In this document: positions 27,974-36,086 of the stretch, one piece after another
Layout: every line of letters begins with the position of its first letter
Position numbering within the stretch: position 1 is the first letter of the stretch
NCBI RefSeq assembly: GCF_000164675.2
Contig: NC_015678.1
Coordinates: 1,612,001 to 1,676,000, forward strand
Source of the DNA: Streptococcus parasanguinis ATCC 15912
Lineage (GTDB): Bacteria > Bacillota > Bacilli > Lactobacillales > Streptococcaceae
DNA: 64,000 bases
Direction: 5' to 3'
Position numbers and translations under genes: made by a program
The notes under the pieces: generated by a model
Databases searched by the model: none
Told to the model about the DNA's origin: nothing
Seen by the model: the letters and a program-made list of their open reading frames with translations, nothing else

Positions 27974-28446
27974 CTATTGTAGGATGCCGTATCGATGGAC
28001 GTTTGATCCACGGGCAGGTAGCCAATCTTTGGACTACCAAACTAAATGTTTCACGTATCATGGTGATCGATGATGAAGTCGCTCAAAATGATATCGAAAA
28101 AAGTGGCTTGAAACTAGCGACACCACCTGGTGTTAAGCTTAGTATCTTGCCAGTCGCAAAGGCTGCGGAAAATATCTTGGCTGGAAAATATGATAGCCAA
28201 CGACTCTTTATCGTAGCTCGCAAACCAGATCGTTTCCTTCGTTTGATCGAAGCAGGCGTTCAGCTTGAAACGCTGAATGTCGGCAATATGTCTCAATCCG
28301 ATGAGACCCGCGCGATTACCCGCTCGATCAATGTGGTGGACGCGGACGTGGAAGACTTCAACAAGATCCACGAAAAAGGTGTGAAAATTACGTCTCAGAT
28401 GGTGCCAAACGACACTGCAGAAGACTTTATGAAGTTATTAAAGTAA
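27970..28446 (+). CDS. PTS mannose-family IIB component
   Basis: 158 residues. MTIVGCRIDGRLIHGQVANLWT carries the phosphorylated His14 in RLIHGQV. It is the cytosolic subunit that passes phosphate from IIA to the sugar bound in IIC/IID. Its start overlaps the bgaC stop (ATGA), so the glycosidase and transporter are coupled. The neighbours suggest galactose or a galactosyl sugar; substrate specificity is inferred from context. Confidence 0.93.
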   Translation: MTIVGCRIDGRLIHGQVANLWTTKLNVSRIMVIDDEVAQNDIEKSGLKLATPPGVKLSILPVAKAAENILAGKYDSQRLFIVARKPDRFLRLIEAGVQLETLNVGNMSQSDETRAITRSINVVDADVEDFNKIHEKGVKITSQMVPNDTAEDFMKLLK

Positions 28447-28472
28447 AAGAAAATTTTTAGGAGGAAATTGTC

Positions 28473-29387
28473 ATGATACAATGGTGGCAAATTTTACTAC
28501 TTACTTTGTACTCAGCTTATCAAATCTGTGATGAGTTGACGATTGTTTCATCAGCAGGCTCACCAGTCTTTGCTGGTTTCATTACAGGACTTGTTATGGG
28601 GGATTTAGGAACAGGTCTCTTTATCGGAGCTTCTCTTCAATTGACAGTACTCGGTGTTGGTACTTTTGGTGGAGCTTCTCGTATTGACGCAACATCTGGT
28701 GCCGTTCTTGCAACTGCCTTCTCAGTAGCGCAAGGCATTAAACCAGAAATTGCGATTTCAACTATTGCCGTTCCCGTAGCTGCTCTCTTGACTTATGCAG
28801 ATATCCTTGGCCGTATGAGTACTACTGCCTTTGCACACCGTATTGATGCGGCAATCGAACGCTTTGATTATAAAGGGATTGAACGCAACTACCTTCTTGG
28901 TGCGGTTCCTTGGGCTCTCTCTCGTGCCCTTCCAGTCTTCTTGGCTCTTGCCTTTGGTGGTGCTTTTGTCCAATCTGTTGTTGACTTTGTTGCAAAATAT
29001 CAATGGTTTGCAAACGGCTTGACACTTGCAGGTCGCATGCTCCCTGGTCTTGGTTTTGCAATCTTGCTTCACTACTTGCCTGTGAAACGTCACCTTCACT
29101 ATCTTGCCCTTGGTTTTGGCTTGACAGCGATGTTGACAGTGCTTTACAGCAATGTTCAAAGTGTTGGTGCTGCAATTTCTTCTATGCTTGGAACAGATGC
29201 TTTTGCAAAACTTCCAAAAGAACAAATGGTTGCTTTCACAAACAACTTCAAATCTGTATCTATGATCGGGGTTGCCATCATCGGTATCTTCCTTGCAGTG
29301 CAACACTTTAAAAACAGCCAACGTACAGTTGTAGCTGCTCCAGCAAGCAATGTAGAAAGCGGGGAAATTGAAGATGACGAATTCTAA
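28473..29387 (+). CDS. PTS mannose-family IIC component
   Basis: 304 residues, multi-spanning membrane protein of the EII-Sor/Man C family: QILLLTLYSAYQICDELTIVS, then GFITGLVMGDLGTGLFIGASLQLTVLGVGTFGGASRIDATSG, the typical Gly-rich IIC segments. It forms the sugar channel with IID. GGAGGAAAT precedes the ATG. The charged tail (VESGEIEDDEF) overlaps the IID start by 14 bases. Confidence 0.93.
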   Translation: MIQWWQILLLTLYSAYQICDELTIVSSAGSPVFAGFITGLVMGDLGTGLFIGASLQLTVLGVGTFGGASRIDATSGAVLATAFSVAQGIKPEIAISTIAVPVAALLTYADILGRMSTTAFAHRIDAAIERFDYKGIERNYLLGAVPWALSRALPVFLALAFGGAFVQSVVDFVAKYQWFANGLTLAGRMLPGLGFAILLHYLPVKRHLHYLALGFGLTAMLTVLYSNVQSVGAAISSMLGTDAFAKLPKEQMVAFTNNFKSVSMIGVAIIGIFLAVQHFKNSQRTVVAAPASNVESGEIEDDEF

Positions 29388-30195
29388 GAACTACAAACTC
29401 ACTAAAGAGGATTTTAAACAAATCAACAAACGTAGCCTCTTCACCTTCCAATTGGGTTGGAACTACGAACGGATGCAGGCTTCTGGTTACCTTTACATGC
29501 TTCTTCCACAATTGCGGAAAATGTATGGAGACGGCACACCTGAATTGAAAGAAATGATGAAATTGCATACGCAATTCTTCAATACTTCTCCATTCTTCCA
29601 CACCATTATCACTGGTTTTGATTTGGCTTTGGAAGAAAAAGATGGTGTCAACTCTAAAGATGCGGTTAACGGGATCAAGACAGGTCTCATGGGACCATTT
29701 GCCCCTCTTGGAGACTCTATCTTTGGATCTTTGGTTCCAGCTATTATGGGATCTATTGCAGCAACCATCGCATCACAAGGTCAACCATGGGGGATCTTCC
29801 TTTGGATTGCTGTAGCAGTTGCGTATGATATCTTCCGTTGGAAACAGTTGGAATTTGCTTATAAAGAAGGTACCAACTTGATCAACAACATGCAAAGTAC
29901 CTTGACAGCTTTGATCGAAGCAGCTTCTGTACTTGGTATCTTCATGGTCGGTGCCTTGATTGCAACCATGATCAATGTGGATGTAACCTGGATGCCACAC
30001 ATCGGGGACAAAGCCATCGATATCCAAGACATGCTCAATTTGATCTTCCCACGCTTGGTTCCAGCTATTATCACAGGTGTGATTTACTGGTTGCTTGGAC
30101 GTAAAGGAATGAACTCAACTAAAGCCATCTTGTTGATTATCGTCGCAGCGATTGCCTTTTCTGCCTTTGGTCATTTCTGCTTCGGCATGCAATAA
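29374..30195 (+). CDS. PTS mannose-family IID component
   Basis: 273 residues from ATG 29374. It shows the IID pattern: a soluble N-terminus (LTKEDFKQINKRSLFTFQLGWNYERMQASGY), GLMGPFAPLGDSIFGSLVPAI, and several C-terminal membrane spans. It pairs with IIC. The overlap with IIC supports this start; an in-frame TTG two codons upstream is less likely. Confidence 0.93.
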   Translation: MTNSKNYKLTKEDFKQINKRSLFTFQLGWNYERMQASGYLYMLLPQLRKMYGDGTPELKEMMKLHTQFFNTSPFFHTIITGFDLALEEKDGVNSKDAVNGIKTGLMGPFAPLGDSIFGSLVPAIMGSIAATIASQGQPWGIFLWIAVAVAYDIFRWKQLEFAYKEGTNLINNMQSTLTALIEAASVLGIFMVGALIATMINVDVTWMPHIGDKAIDIQDMLNLIFPRLVPAIITGVIYWLLGRKGMNSTKAILLIIVAAIAFSAFGHFCFGMQ

Positions 30196-30206
30196 TGGAG
30201 TAAGGT

Positions 30207-30611
30207 ATGGCAAAAGAGTTAGTATTGGTCAGCCATGGTCGCTTTTGTGAAGAGCTTAAAGCGAGCACAGAGATGATTATGGGACCACAAGAATCCATCC
30301 ATACGGTTGCACTCTTACCAGAAGAAGGACCAGAAGACTTTACTGCTAAATTTGAAGCAACAGTCCAAGGTCTAGAAGACTATATTGTATTTGCTGATCT
30401 CTTGGGAGGAACTCCTTGCAACACCGTGAGCCGCTTGATCCTTGAAGGACGTGCGATTGACTTATACGCAGGGATGAATCTTCCGATGGTCATCGAATTC
30501 ATCAATAGCAGCCTGACTGGTAATGAAGGGGACTACCCTGAACGTGCAAAAGAAAGTATTGTCAAGGTCAATGACCTCTTGTCAAACCTTGATGATGATG
30601 AAGATGAGTAG
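30207..30611 (+). CDS. PTS mannose-family IIA component
   Basis: 134 residues. AKELVLVSHGRFCEELKAS holds the phospho-accepting His10, and VFADLLGGTPCNTVSRL is the second family motif. It accepts phosphate from HPr and gives it to IIB. The strongly acidic end (LDDDEDE) is common in this family. An attenuator-like stem follows before agaS. Confidence 0.93.
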   Translation: MAKELVLVSHGRFCEELKASTEMIMGPQESIHTVALLPEEGPEDFTAKFEATVQGLEDYIVFADLLGGTPCNTVSRLILEGRAIDLYAGMNLPMVIEFINSSLTGNEGDYPERAKESIVKVNDLLSNLDDDEDE

Positions 30612-30620
30612 GTTGGTATG

Positions 30621-30655
30621 GGAGTCTGGGAGCATTATCTCAGACTCCTTTCCCA
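30621..30655 (+). terminator. Stem-loop between PTS IIA gene and agaS
   Basis: GGAGTCTGGGAG pairs with CTCAGACTCC (one bulge region) and is followed by only TTTCCC. It is probably a partial terminator or an mRNA 3' end protector within the operon. Confidence 0.5.
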
Positions 30656-30694
30656 TTTATCAACGTTAGATTGTAGAAAGGAATAACAGTTTCT

Positions 30695-31864
30695 ATGTTA
30701 GACTATACAAAAGAAGACTTGCAGGAGCTAGGAGCAGAGATCACCAGTCGTGAGATCTACCAACAACCAAGTGTTTGGAAAGAAACGGCTCGCTTGTACC
30801 AAGAAAGAAAAGCGGAAATAAAAGCTTTCTTAGAAAAAATTGGGCAAGAGTATGACTATATCAAGGTCATCTTGACAGGGGCTGGGACCTCAGCCTATGT
30901 GGGAGATACCTTGGTTCCATATTTGCAGGAAGTGCATGATGAACGCCACTGGAATTTCCAATCGATTGCGACGACGGATATCGTAGCTCATCCTCAAACC
31001 TATTTGAAAAAAGAGGTTCCGACGGTTTTAGTATCCTTTGCCCGGAGTGGCAATTCGCCAGAAAGTGTCGCAACCGTGCAGTTGGCCCAAGATCTGGTTG
31101 ATGAACTCTATCAGATCACCATTACCTGTGCCGAAGAAGGAAAACTGGCCCAGCAAGCCCACGGGGATGAGCGCAATCTCTTGTTTCTCCAACCAAAAGA
31201 AACCAACGATGCTGGCTTTGCGATGACCTCTAGCTTCACCTCCATGCTCTTGACAGCTCTCTTGGTCTTTGATCCAAGCGAGGAAGAGATCAAGGAAAAC
31301 CGAGTATCAGAGCTGGTTCATCTGTCTGAGCAAATCTTGGAGAAGGACCGTGAGGTCAAAGAAGTGGTCGATCTAGACTTTGAGCGGGTGATCTATCTGG
31401 GGGCAGGACCTTTCTTTGGCCTAGCCCATGAAGCCCAGCTCAAGATTTTAGAATTAACCGCAGGCAAAATCGCGACCATGTACGAGAGTCCTGTCGGCTT
31501 CCGTCACGGTCCAAAATCCCTCATCAATGACCAAACCCTCGTCTTGGTCTTTGGTTCCATTGATCCTTATACCCGTCAGTATGATCTGGACTTGGTTCGA
31601 GAAGTTGCAGGGGATCAAATTGCCCGTCAAGTTGTCCTCTTGACGGATCAAGTTGCAGGGATTGAGCATGTACGGGAAGTGTTAGTAGAAGCATCAGCAG
31701 ACTCACTAGATATTTACCGTGCCTTCCCATACATTATCTATGGTCAATTGATTTCTCTCTTGACTTCGCTCAAGGTGCAAAATCGCCCAGATACGCCTTC
31801 ACCGACTGGTACCGTCAATCGGGTTGTGCAAGGGGTGATCATTCATTCATTTCATAAAGAATAG
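30695..31864 (+). CDS. agaS: AgaS, SIS-domain sugar-phosphate aldose-ketose isomerase/deaminase
   Basis: 389 residues with two SIS domains. The first shows VILTGAGTSAYVGDTLVPYL and LVSFARSGNSPESVATVQLA (sugar-phosphate binding). The second shows VIYLGAGPFFGLAHEAQLKILELTAGKIATMYESPVGFRHGPKSLI. It resembles AgaS, which acts on galactosamine 6-phosphate or a related sugar phosphate; in pneumococcus it sits in this same bgaC locus. It presumably processes the product of the PTS above. The exact reaction here is inferred. Confidence 0.88.
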   Translation: MLDYTKEDLQELGAEITSREIYQQPSVWKETARLYQERKAEIKAFLEKIGQEYDYIKVILTGAGTSAYVGDTLVPYLQEVHDERHWNFQSIATTDIVAHPQTYLKKEVPTVLVSFARSGNSPESVATVQLAQDLVDELYQITITCAEEGKLAQQAHGDERNLLFLQPKETNDAGFAMTSSFTSMLLTALLVFDPSEEEIKENRVSELVHLSEQILEKDREVKEVVDLDFERVIYLGAGPFFGLAHEAQLKILELTAGKIATMYESPVGFRHGPKSLINDQTLVLVFGSIDPYTRQYDLDLVREVAGDQIARQVVLLTDQVAGIEHVREVLVEASADSLDIYRAFPYIIYGQLISLLTSLKVQNRPDTPSPTGTVNRVVQGVIIHSFHKE

Positions 31865-31945
31865 CCACTAATTTTCTATAAAAAGTGGAGTGTTTCTTCT
31901 TGTGAAACTGATACAATGGAGAAAAACAGTGAGAGGAGAAGGTTT

Positions 31946-32986
31946 GTGAAACAGTATCAAGAAAGCGTGTTTGGAGAATGGCAGAATCAAGAGGTTCGGG
32001 CTTATCGCCTCGAAAATGACAAGGGCTATCAATTATCTGTCATGACCTATGGGGCGACGATCTTAGAATATGTGACGCCTGATAAAGAAGACCAGTTTGC
32101 TAATATTATACTAGGCTTTGATCGCTTTGAGGACTATGTGGGTAATAGCCCTAAATATGGGGCTAGTATTGGCCCGGTAGCAGGCCGGATTGCAGGAGCC
32201 AGCTTTGAACTCAATGGTCAAACCTATCGTTTGGAAGCTAATAACGGTGCCAACTGCAACCACAGTGGACCGACGGGTTGGGACAGCGCCTTGTTTAGCG
32301 TGGAGTCGGTAACGGATCAGGAAATCACTCTCTACACAGAGCGTGCAGATGGTACCGGCGGTTTCCCTGGAAATCTCAAGATCTGGGTAACCTATGGTTT
32401 GACGGAAGATGGTGAACTCGAGATTGCCTATCGGGTAGAAACGGATCAAGATACCTTGGTCAACCCGACAAACCACAGCTATTTCAACCTATCTGGGAAC
32501 TTCACCCAAGCGATCAACGACCATGTCTTTCAGATCAACCATCAAGGGCTTTACCCTATCCATCCTGACGGTGTCCCTCTTCAGACCGTGGATAGAGAAA
32601 GTCCAGTTGTTCAGCATCTCTATCAAGCTATGCTCTTGGAGGATCTTTTTAAGGACTCTGATCCGCAAATCCGCCTGGTAGAAGGATTAGACCATCCATT
32701 TGCTCTTCCAGAAGGGCATGAAAATGCTGGCTTTCTTTACCATCAGCCATCTGGACGCTTTTTGACCTTCAAGTCAGAAGCCCCAGCCTTGGTAGTGTAT
32801 TCAGCCAATTTCGTAGACGAGACTGTTCATCTGCAAGGTCAACCAATGGTTCAGCACAATGGCTTGGCTCTAGAATTCCAAACAGTGCCAGACGCCATTC
32901 ACAGTGACCAAGCTGAAAAGGTCATCTTGAGAGCAGGTCAAGTCTTTACCAGTAAGACTAGCTACCATGCCATCGCTAAGAAATAA
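31946..32986 (+). CDS. galM: Aldose 1-epimerase (galactose mutarotase)
   Basis: About 346 residues. I prefer GTG 31946 (VKQYQESVFGEW...) because GAGAGGAGAAGG ends just before it. The in-frame ATG at 31916 lies inside a likely -10 (TACAAT 31912-31917) and so would not be transcribed usefully. GalM interconverts alpha and beta galactose or glucose. Visible are the substrate-site His residues in NHSGPTGWDS and NPTNHSYFNLSG, and a late LEFQTVPDAIH with the catalytic Glu. It ends the galactoside block; a terminator follows. Confidence 0.9.
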   Translation: MKQYQESVFGEWQNQEVRAYRLENDKGYQLSVMTYGATILEYVTPDKEDQFANIILGFDRFEDYVGNSPKYGASIGPVAGRIAGASFELNGQTYRLEANNGANCNHSGPTGWDSALFSVESVTDQEITLYTERADGTGGFPGNLKIWVTYGLTEDGELEIAYRVETDQDTLVNPTNHSYFNLSGNFTQAINDHVFQINHQGLYPIHPDGVPLQTVDRESPVVQHLYQAMLLEDLFKDSDPQIRLVEGLDHPFALPEGHENAGFLYHQPSGRFLTFKSEAPALVVYSANFVDETVHLQGQPMVQHNGLALEFQTVPDAIHSDQAEKVILRAGQVFTSKTSYHAIAKK

Positions 32987-33009
32987 GGAGGAAAGGGGTG
33001 ACTCAAACA

Positions 33010-33047
33010 AGGATGTGAAATCCTTGCTTGGGACATCCTCTTTTTCT
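33010..33047 (+). terminator. Rho-independent terminator after galM
   Basis: AGGATGT pairs with ACATCCT, followed by CTTTTTCT; an inner alternative stem CAAGGAT/ATCCTTG also exists. Confidence 0.65.
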
Positions 33048-33070
33048 CGAAAAAAATTTTTTAGAAAAAC

Positions 33071-33103
33071 TATAAGGAAAGTTTAAGCTTCCTGTCGTAT
33101 ACT
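33071..33103 (+). promoter_or_regulatory. CiaR-box promoter of the csRNA
   Basis: TATAAG (33071-33076), GAAAG, TTTAAG (33082-33087) form the CiaR direct repeat TTTAAG-N5-TTTAAG with one mismatch. Exactly ten bases on is the -10 TATACT (33098-33103), the spacing known for CiaR-activated promoters. Confidence 0.82.
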
Positions 33104-33109
33104 AATACC

Positions 33110-33204
33110 ATCATCAAAGACCTCCTAACTTTGAATGATAAAACTCCTAAAACTTTTTCATAATAATCTCCCTATAAGAGCCACCAAAACCGGTGGCTTT
33201 TTTT
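33110..33204 (+). ncRNA. csRNA, CiaR-controlled trans-acting small RNA
   Basis: A transcript of about 95 bases is predicted from the CiaR promoter to a terminator (GCCACC/GGTGGC, then seven T). The 5' part folds as a stem (ATCATCAAAG with CTTTGAATGAT) that presents ACCTCCTAA in its loop, complementary to a ribosome binding site. The unpaired middle carries two more such C-rich stretches (ACTCCTAAA, ATCTCCCT). This is the build of the streptococcal csRNAs, which block translation of targets such as competence genes when CiaRH is active. Location before ruvB agrees with csRNA loci I recall in this group. Exact ends are estimates. Confidence 0.85.
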
Positions 33205-33443
33205 CTGGGAGTGAGACAGAACAATTTTTTAAAATTGTTCGTTGTCTCACCCCCGCACAGTTGATTAGGTAATCTTTGAAGCTATAAGAGCGAACAAAGA
33301 TACCAATCAACCACTGCGTTATGTAATTATTACTAAACCTATTTCATCTAACCAAGCCTGATAGGGACGTAGACGAGTTTAGGTGCGTTGACGCAGTTCG
33401 AACGACAGAGAGAACTAGGATCTTTAAAAAACACATTCTATTT
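33205..33443 (+). repeat. Intergenic repeat copy R2
   Basis: Directly after the csRNA terminator lies a two-hairpin repeat. Hairpin 1 (33207-33254) pairs GTGAGACA with TGTCTCAC, around an inner GAACAAT/ATTGTTC and capped by CCCCC. Hairpin 2 (33260-33311) pairs GTTGATT-GGT-ATCTTTG with CAAAGAT-ACC-AATCAAC. The same plan is at 62087-62193, and in reverse at 24.9-25.1 kb. CTAAACC (33335 region) and GTTTAGG (about 33378) frame a further stem. No gene is seen. Confidence 0.6.
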
Positions 33444-33466
33444 GTGGTACCGAAGGTATCATTTTT

Positions 33467-33475
33467 TGCTATAAT
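33467..33475 (+). promoter_or_regulatory. Extended -10 promoter abutting the ruvB start
   Basis: TG-C-TATAAT (hexamer 33470-33475) lies only seven bases before the ruvB ATG (33483). The expected start of transcription is therefore at or within one base of the A of ATG, and no ribosome site is present. Confidence 0.6.
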
Positions 33476-33482
33476 AGACTGT

Positions 33483-34481
33483 ATGAGTAGAATTTTAGAC
33501 AATGAAATCATGGGCGATGAAGAGGCTGTTGAACGGACGTTGCGCCCGCAATATTTACATGAATATATTGGTCAAGATAAGGTCAAGGACCAGCTGAAAA
33601 TCTTTATTGAGGCGGCTAAGCTTCGGGATGAAGCACTGGATCATGTCCTTCTTTTTGGCCCTCCGGGGCTTGGGAAAACCACCATGGCTTTTGTCATTGC
33701 CAATGAACTGGGCGTCAACCTCAAGCAGACTTCTGGTCCTGTCATTGAAAAGGCCGGTGACCTGGTAGCTATCCTCAATGATCTAGAGCCTGGCGATGTC
33801 CTCTTTATCGATGAGATCCATCGTCTGCCTATGTCAGTCGAAGAAGTGCTTTACAGCGCCATGGAAGATTTTTACATCGACATCATGATTGGCGCTGGTG
33901 AGAGCAGCCGGAGTGTCCATCTGGACCTTCCTCCCTTCACTTTGATTGGGGCGACAACGCGAGCAGGTATGTTGTCCAATCCCTTGCGCGCTCGCTTTGG
34001 GATTACCGGACACATGGAATATTATGAGCAAGATGATTTGACAGAGATTGTCGAGCGGACCGCGGAGATATTTGAGATGGAAATTACCCACGAGGCTGCC
34101 GAAGAGCTTTCTCTTCGTAGTCGTGGAACTCCTCGGATTGCCAACCGTTTGCTTAAACGGGTGCGCGATTTTGCTCAGATCATGGGCGATGGCTTGATTG
34201 ACGATAGCATTACCGACAAGGCCCTCTCCATGCTAGATGTGGACCATGAAGGACTGGACTATGTCGATCAAAAGATCCTGCGTACCATGATTGAAATGTA
34301 CGGCGGTGGCCCGGTCGGTCTTGGGACTCTATCAGTCAATATTGCCGAAGAGCGAGAGACTGTTGAGGACATGTATGAGCCTTACTTAATTCAGAAAGGC
34401 TTTATCATGCGGACCCGGACAGGGCGCGTGGCGACCCGTAAGGCTTATGAACACCTGGGTTATCCCTACAATGGAGACTAG
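33483..34481 (+). CDS. ruvB: Holliday junction helicase RuvB
   Basis: 332 residues, AAA+ motor that drives branch migration with RuvA. Walker A is [12 protein letters not shown], Walker [11 protein letters not shown], sensor 1 [11 protein letters not shown], and the C-terminal winged helix includes [28 protein letters not shown] is the usual start in streptococci. There is no ribosome site and the promoter's -10 nearly touches the ATG, which suggests a leaderless message. It is followed after six bases by a nucleotidyltransferase-like gene. Confidence 0.97.
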   Translation: MSRILDNEIMGDEEAVERTLRPQYLHEYIGQDKVKDQLKIFIEAAKLRDEALDHVLLFGPPGLGKTTMAFVIANELGVNLKQTSGPVIEKAGDLVAILNDLEPGDVLFIDEIHRLPMSVEEVLYSAMEDFYIDIMIGAGESSRSVHLDLPPFTLIGATTRAGMLSNPLRARFGITGHMEYYEQDDLTEIVERTAEIFEMEITHEAAEELSLRSRGTPRIANRLLKRVRDFAQIMGDGLIDDSITDKALSMLDVDHEGLDYVDQKILRTMIEMYGGGPVGLGTLSVNIAEERETVEDMYEPYLIQKGFIMRTRTGRVATRKAYEHLGYPYNGD

Positions 34482-34487
34482 AAGAAG

Positions 34488-35054
34488 ATGCTGACGGAAG
34501 AAGCGATAGTAGAACAGATCCAAGCGGATCAAGAGATGATGAAAGTCTTGACTATTATTCGAGATCTAGACTTGGCAGATGCCTGGTTAGCGGCGGGTGC
34601 GGTCCGCAATTTCATCTGGAACCAGCTCTCTGGAAGACCAGGGTTTGATGCGACGACCGATATGGATCTGGTCTTTTATGACCCTGAGATCAGCTATGAG
34701 GAGACGCAGCAGATCGAGCAGAAATTAAAGAAGACCTATCCTCAGTACGCTTGGGAAGTGAAAAATCAAGTCTATATGCACCAGCATAGTCCGGGGACAG
34801 CTCCTTATCGCAGTGCCTGTGATGCGGTTTCTAAATATCCCGAGCAGTGTACGGCTCTTGCGGTTCGCTTAAGGAAAGAGGGACAGTTAGAACTCTTTCT
34901 CCCTTATGGGACAAGCGATATCGAAGACTTCATCGTTCAGCCGACTCCACATTTTTTAGCCAGTCCAGATCGCTTGGCGGTTTATACAGAGCGGATGAAA
35001 AAGAAAAATTGGCAGAGTAAATGGCCTCCATTAGAGGTTCGTTTTCCAAAATAG
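34488..35054 (+). CDS. Nucleotidyltransferase-like protein (DUF925 / NTP_transf_6 type)
   Basis: 188 residues. The pattern LAAGAVRNFIWNQLSGRPGFDATTDMDLVFYD fits the NTP_transf_6 family: Gly-rich AGAVRN, then a D-x-D metal site (TDMDLVF). A second motif, YRSACDAVSKYPEQCTALAVRL, and a C-terminal FIVQPTPHF follow family order. The activity is unknown for the family. It is transcribed with ruvB, and a terminator follows. Confidence 0.78.
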   Translation: MLTEEAIVEQIQADQEMMKVLTIIRDLDLADAWLAAGAVRNFIWNQLSGRPGFDATTDMDLVFYDPEISYEETQQIEQKLKKTYPQYAWEVKNQVYMHQHSPGTAPYRSACDAVSKYPEQCTALAVRLRKEGQLELFLPYGTSDIEDFIVQPTPHFLASPDRLAVYTERMKKKNWQSKWPPLEVRFPK

Positions 35055-35062
35055 AGAAACAG

Positions 35063-35095
35063 ATCAGATTTGAAAAAGGAATCTGATTTTTCTTT
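35063..35095 (+). terminator. Rho-independent terminator of ruvB operon
   Basis: ATCAGATT pairs with AATCTGAT, followed by TTTTTCTTT. Confidence 0.78.
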
Positions 35096-35136
35096 AAAAT
35101 GATGGAGCCCCTTTGTCATCTTTCTGTCACATTTTT

Positions 35137-35144
35137 GTTATAAT
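35137..35144 (+). promoter_or_regulatory. Extended -10 promoter before the phosphatase gene
   Basis: TG-T-TATAAT (hexamer 35139-35144) has no correctly spaced -35. The 5' leader to the next start is about 75 bases. Confidence 0.5.
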
Positions 35145-35227
35145 AGTAATAGTATGCTGGTTTTCCTTAGTGGAAAGTGAAGAGCTCAGCTAGGTTGGGC
35201 AGTCCGAACAAGGAGTTAGGTGGAATC

Positions 35228-35668
35228 ATGAAAAAAATCGTCTTTGTCTGCTTAGGAAATATTTGTCGGAGCCCCATGGCGGAGTTTGTCATGAAGGATT
35301 TGACAGATCAGTATGAGATTGAAAGCCGTGCCACCTCTAGCTGGGAACATGGCAATCCCATCCATCGGGGAACCCAGAGAATCTTTCAAAAATACCAGGT
35401 CCCTTATGATCCAGCCAAGACTTCTTTACAGATCAAAGAAGAGGATTTTTACAACTTTGATTTGATCCTAGGGATGGACGCAAATAATGTGGCAGATTTG
35501 AAGCAAATGGCTCCTGTAGGTACAGAGCACAAGATTCATCTTTTTGCTGCTGAAAGTGTGCCAGATCCATGGTATACTGGTGATTTTGAGGAGACCTATC
35601 GCAGGGTTCTGGCTGGCTGTGAAGTCTGGTTGGGTCAGCTGGCAACTTCCGAAGAGTTTGATATGTGA
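35228..35668 (+). CDS. Low-molecular-weight protein tyrosine phosphatase
   Basis: 146 residues from ATG 35228. The P-loop is FVCLGNICRSPMAE (C-x5-R-S: nucleophile Cys8, Arg14) and the general-acid loop is VPDPWYTGDFEETY, both clear. Such cytosolic phosphatases act on tyrosine phosphates of capsule or regulatory proteins. The upstream in-frame codons (MKSSARLGSPNKELGGI) are leader sequence without a good site. It begins a unit with the MORN protein and the O-acetyltransferase (13-base gap, then 11-base overlap). Confidence 0.9.
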   Translation: MKKIVFVCLGNICRSPMAEFVMKDLTDQYEIESRATSSWEHGNPIHRGTQRIFQKYQVPYDPAKTSLQIKEEDFYNFDLILGMDANNVADLKQMAPVGTEHKIHLFAAESVPDPWYTGDFEETYRRVLAGCEVWLGQLATSEEFDM

Positions 35669-35681
35669 GAGAATACAGGAT

Positions 35682-36086
35682 ATGAAAGAATTATTTGAGA
35701 CCTACAAGGTCTATCTGACACGAAAAAATTTAGAAATAGTCGCATTGATCGTCATGATCTTATCTGTTTTAATGGTCTTCCTTTCAGCCATTCCTGGTCA
35801 GGGAGCCTTGACGCTTGATAAGGGGTCTATCCGTTATAACGGAACCTTAGTCCGTGGTAAGATGAATGGCAAGGGAACCGTCACTTTCAAAAATGGGGAT
35901 ACCTACACAGGCAACTTCGTCAACGGTTCTTTTAGTGGTTATGGCAAGTTTAAGGCCAAGGATGGTTGGACTTATGAAGGCTATTTTGTCAACGGGCAGC
36001 CGGAGGGTAAAGGTACCTTAACCACAGAAGCCAACGTCGTATACAAAGGAACATTCAAGCAGGGGATTTATCAAAATGCGCATTAA
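35682..36086 (+). CDS. Membrane-anchored MORN-repeat protein
   Basis: 134 residues from ATG 35682 behind AGGA. A cytosolic N-terminus (MKELFETYKVYLTRKN) is followed by one membrane segment at about 21-43. The outer part is made of MORN repeats, seen as YNGTLVRGKMNGKGTVTF, YTGNFVNGSFSGYGKF, YEGYFVNGQPEGKGTL and YKGTFKQG. MORN repeats bind lipids or proteins and often act as scaffolds. The last 11 bases overlap the acyltransferase gene, so the two products are probably made in step and may work together at the membrane. Function otherwise unknown. Confidence 0.8.
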   Translation: MKELFETYKVYLTRKNLEIVALIVMILSVLMVFLSAIPGQGALTLDKGSIRYNGTLVRGKMNGKGTVTFKNGDTYTGNFVNGSFSGYGKFKAKDGWTYEGYFVNGQPEGKGTLTTEANVVYKGTFKQGIYQNAH

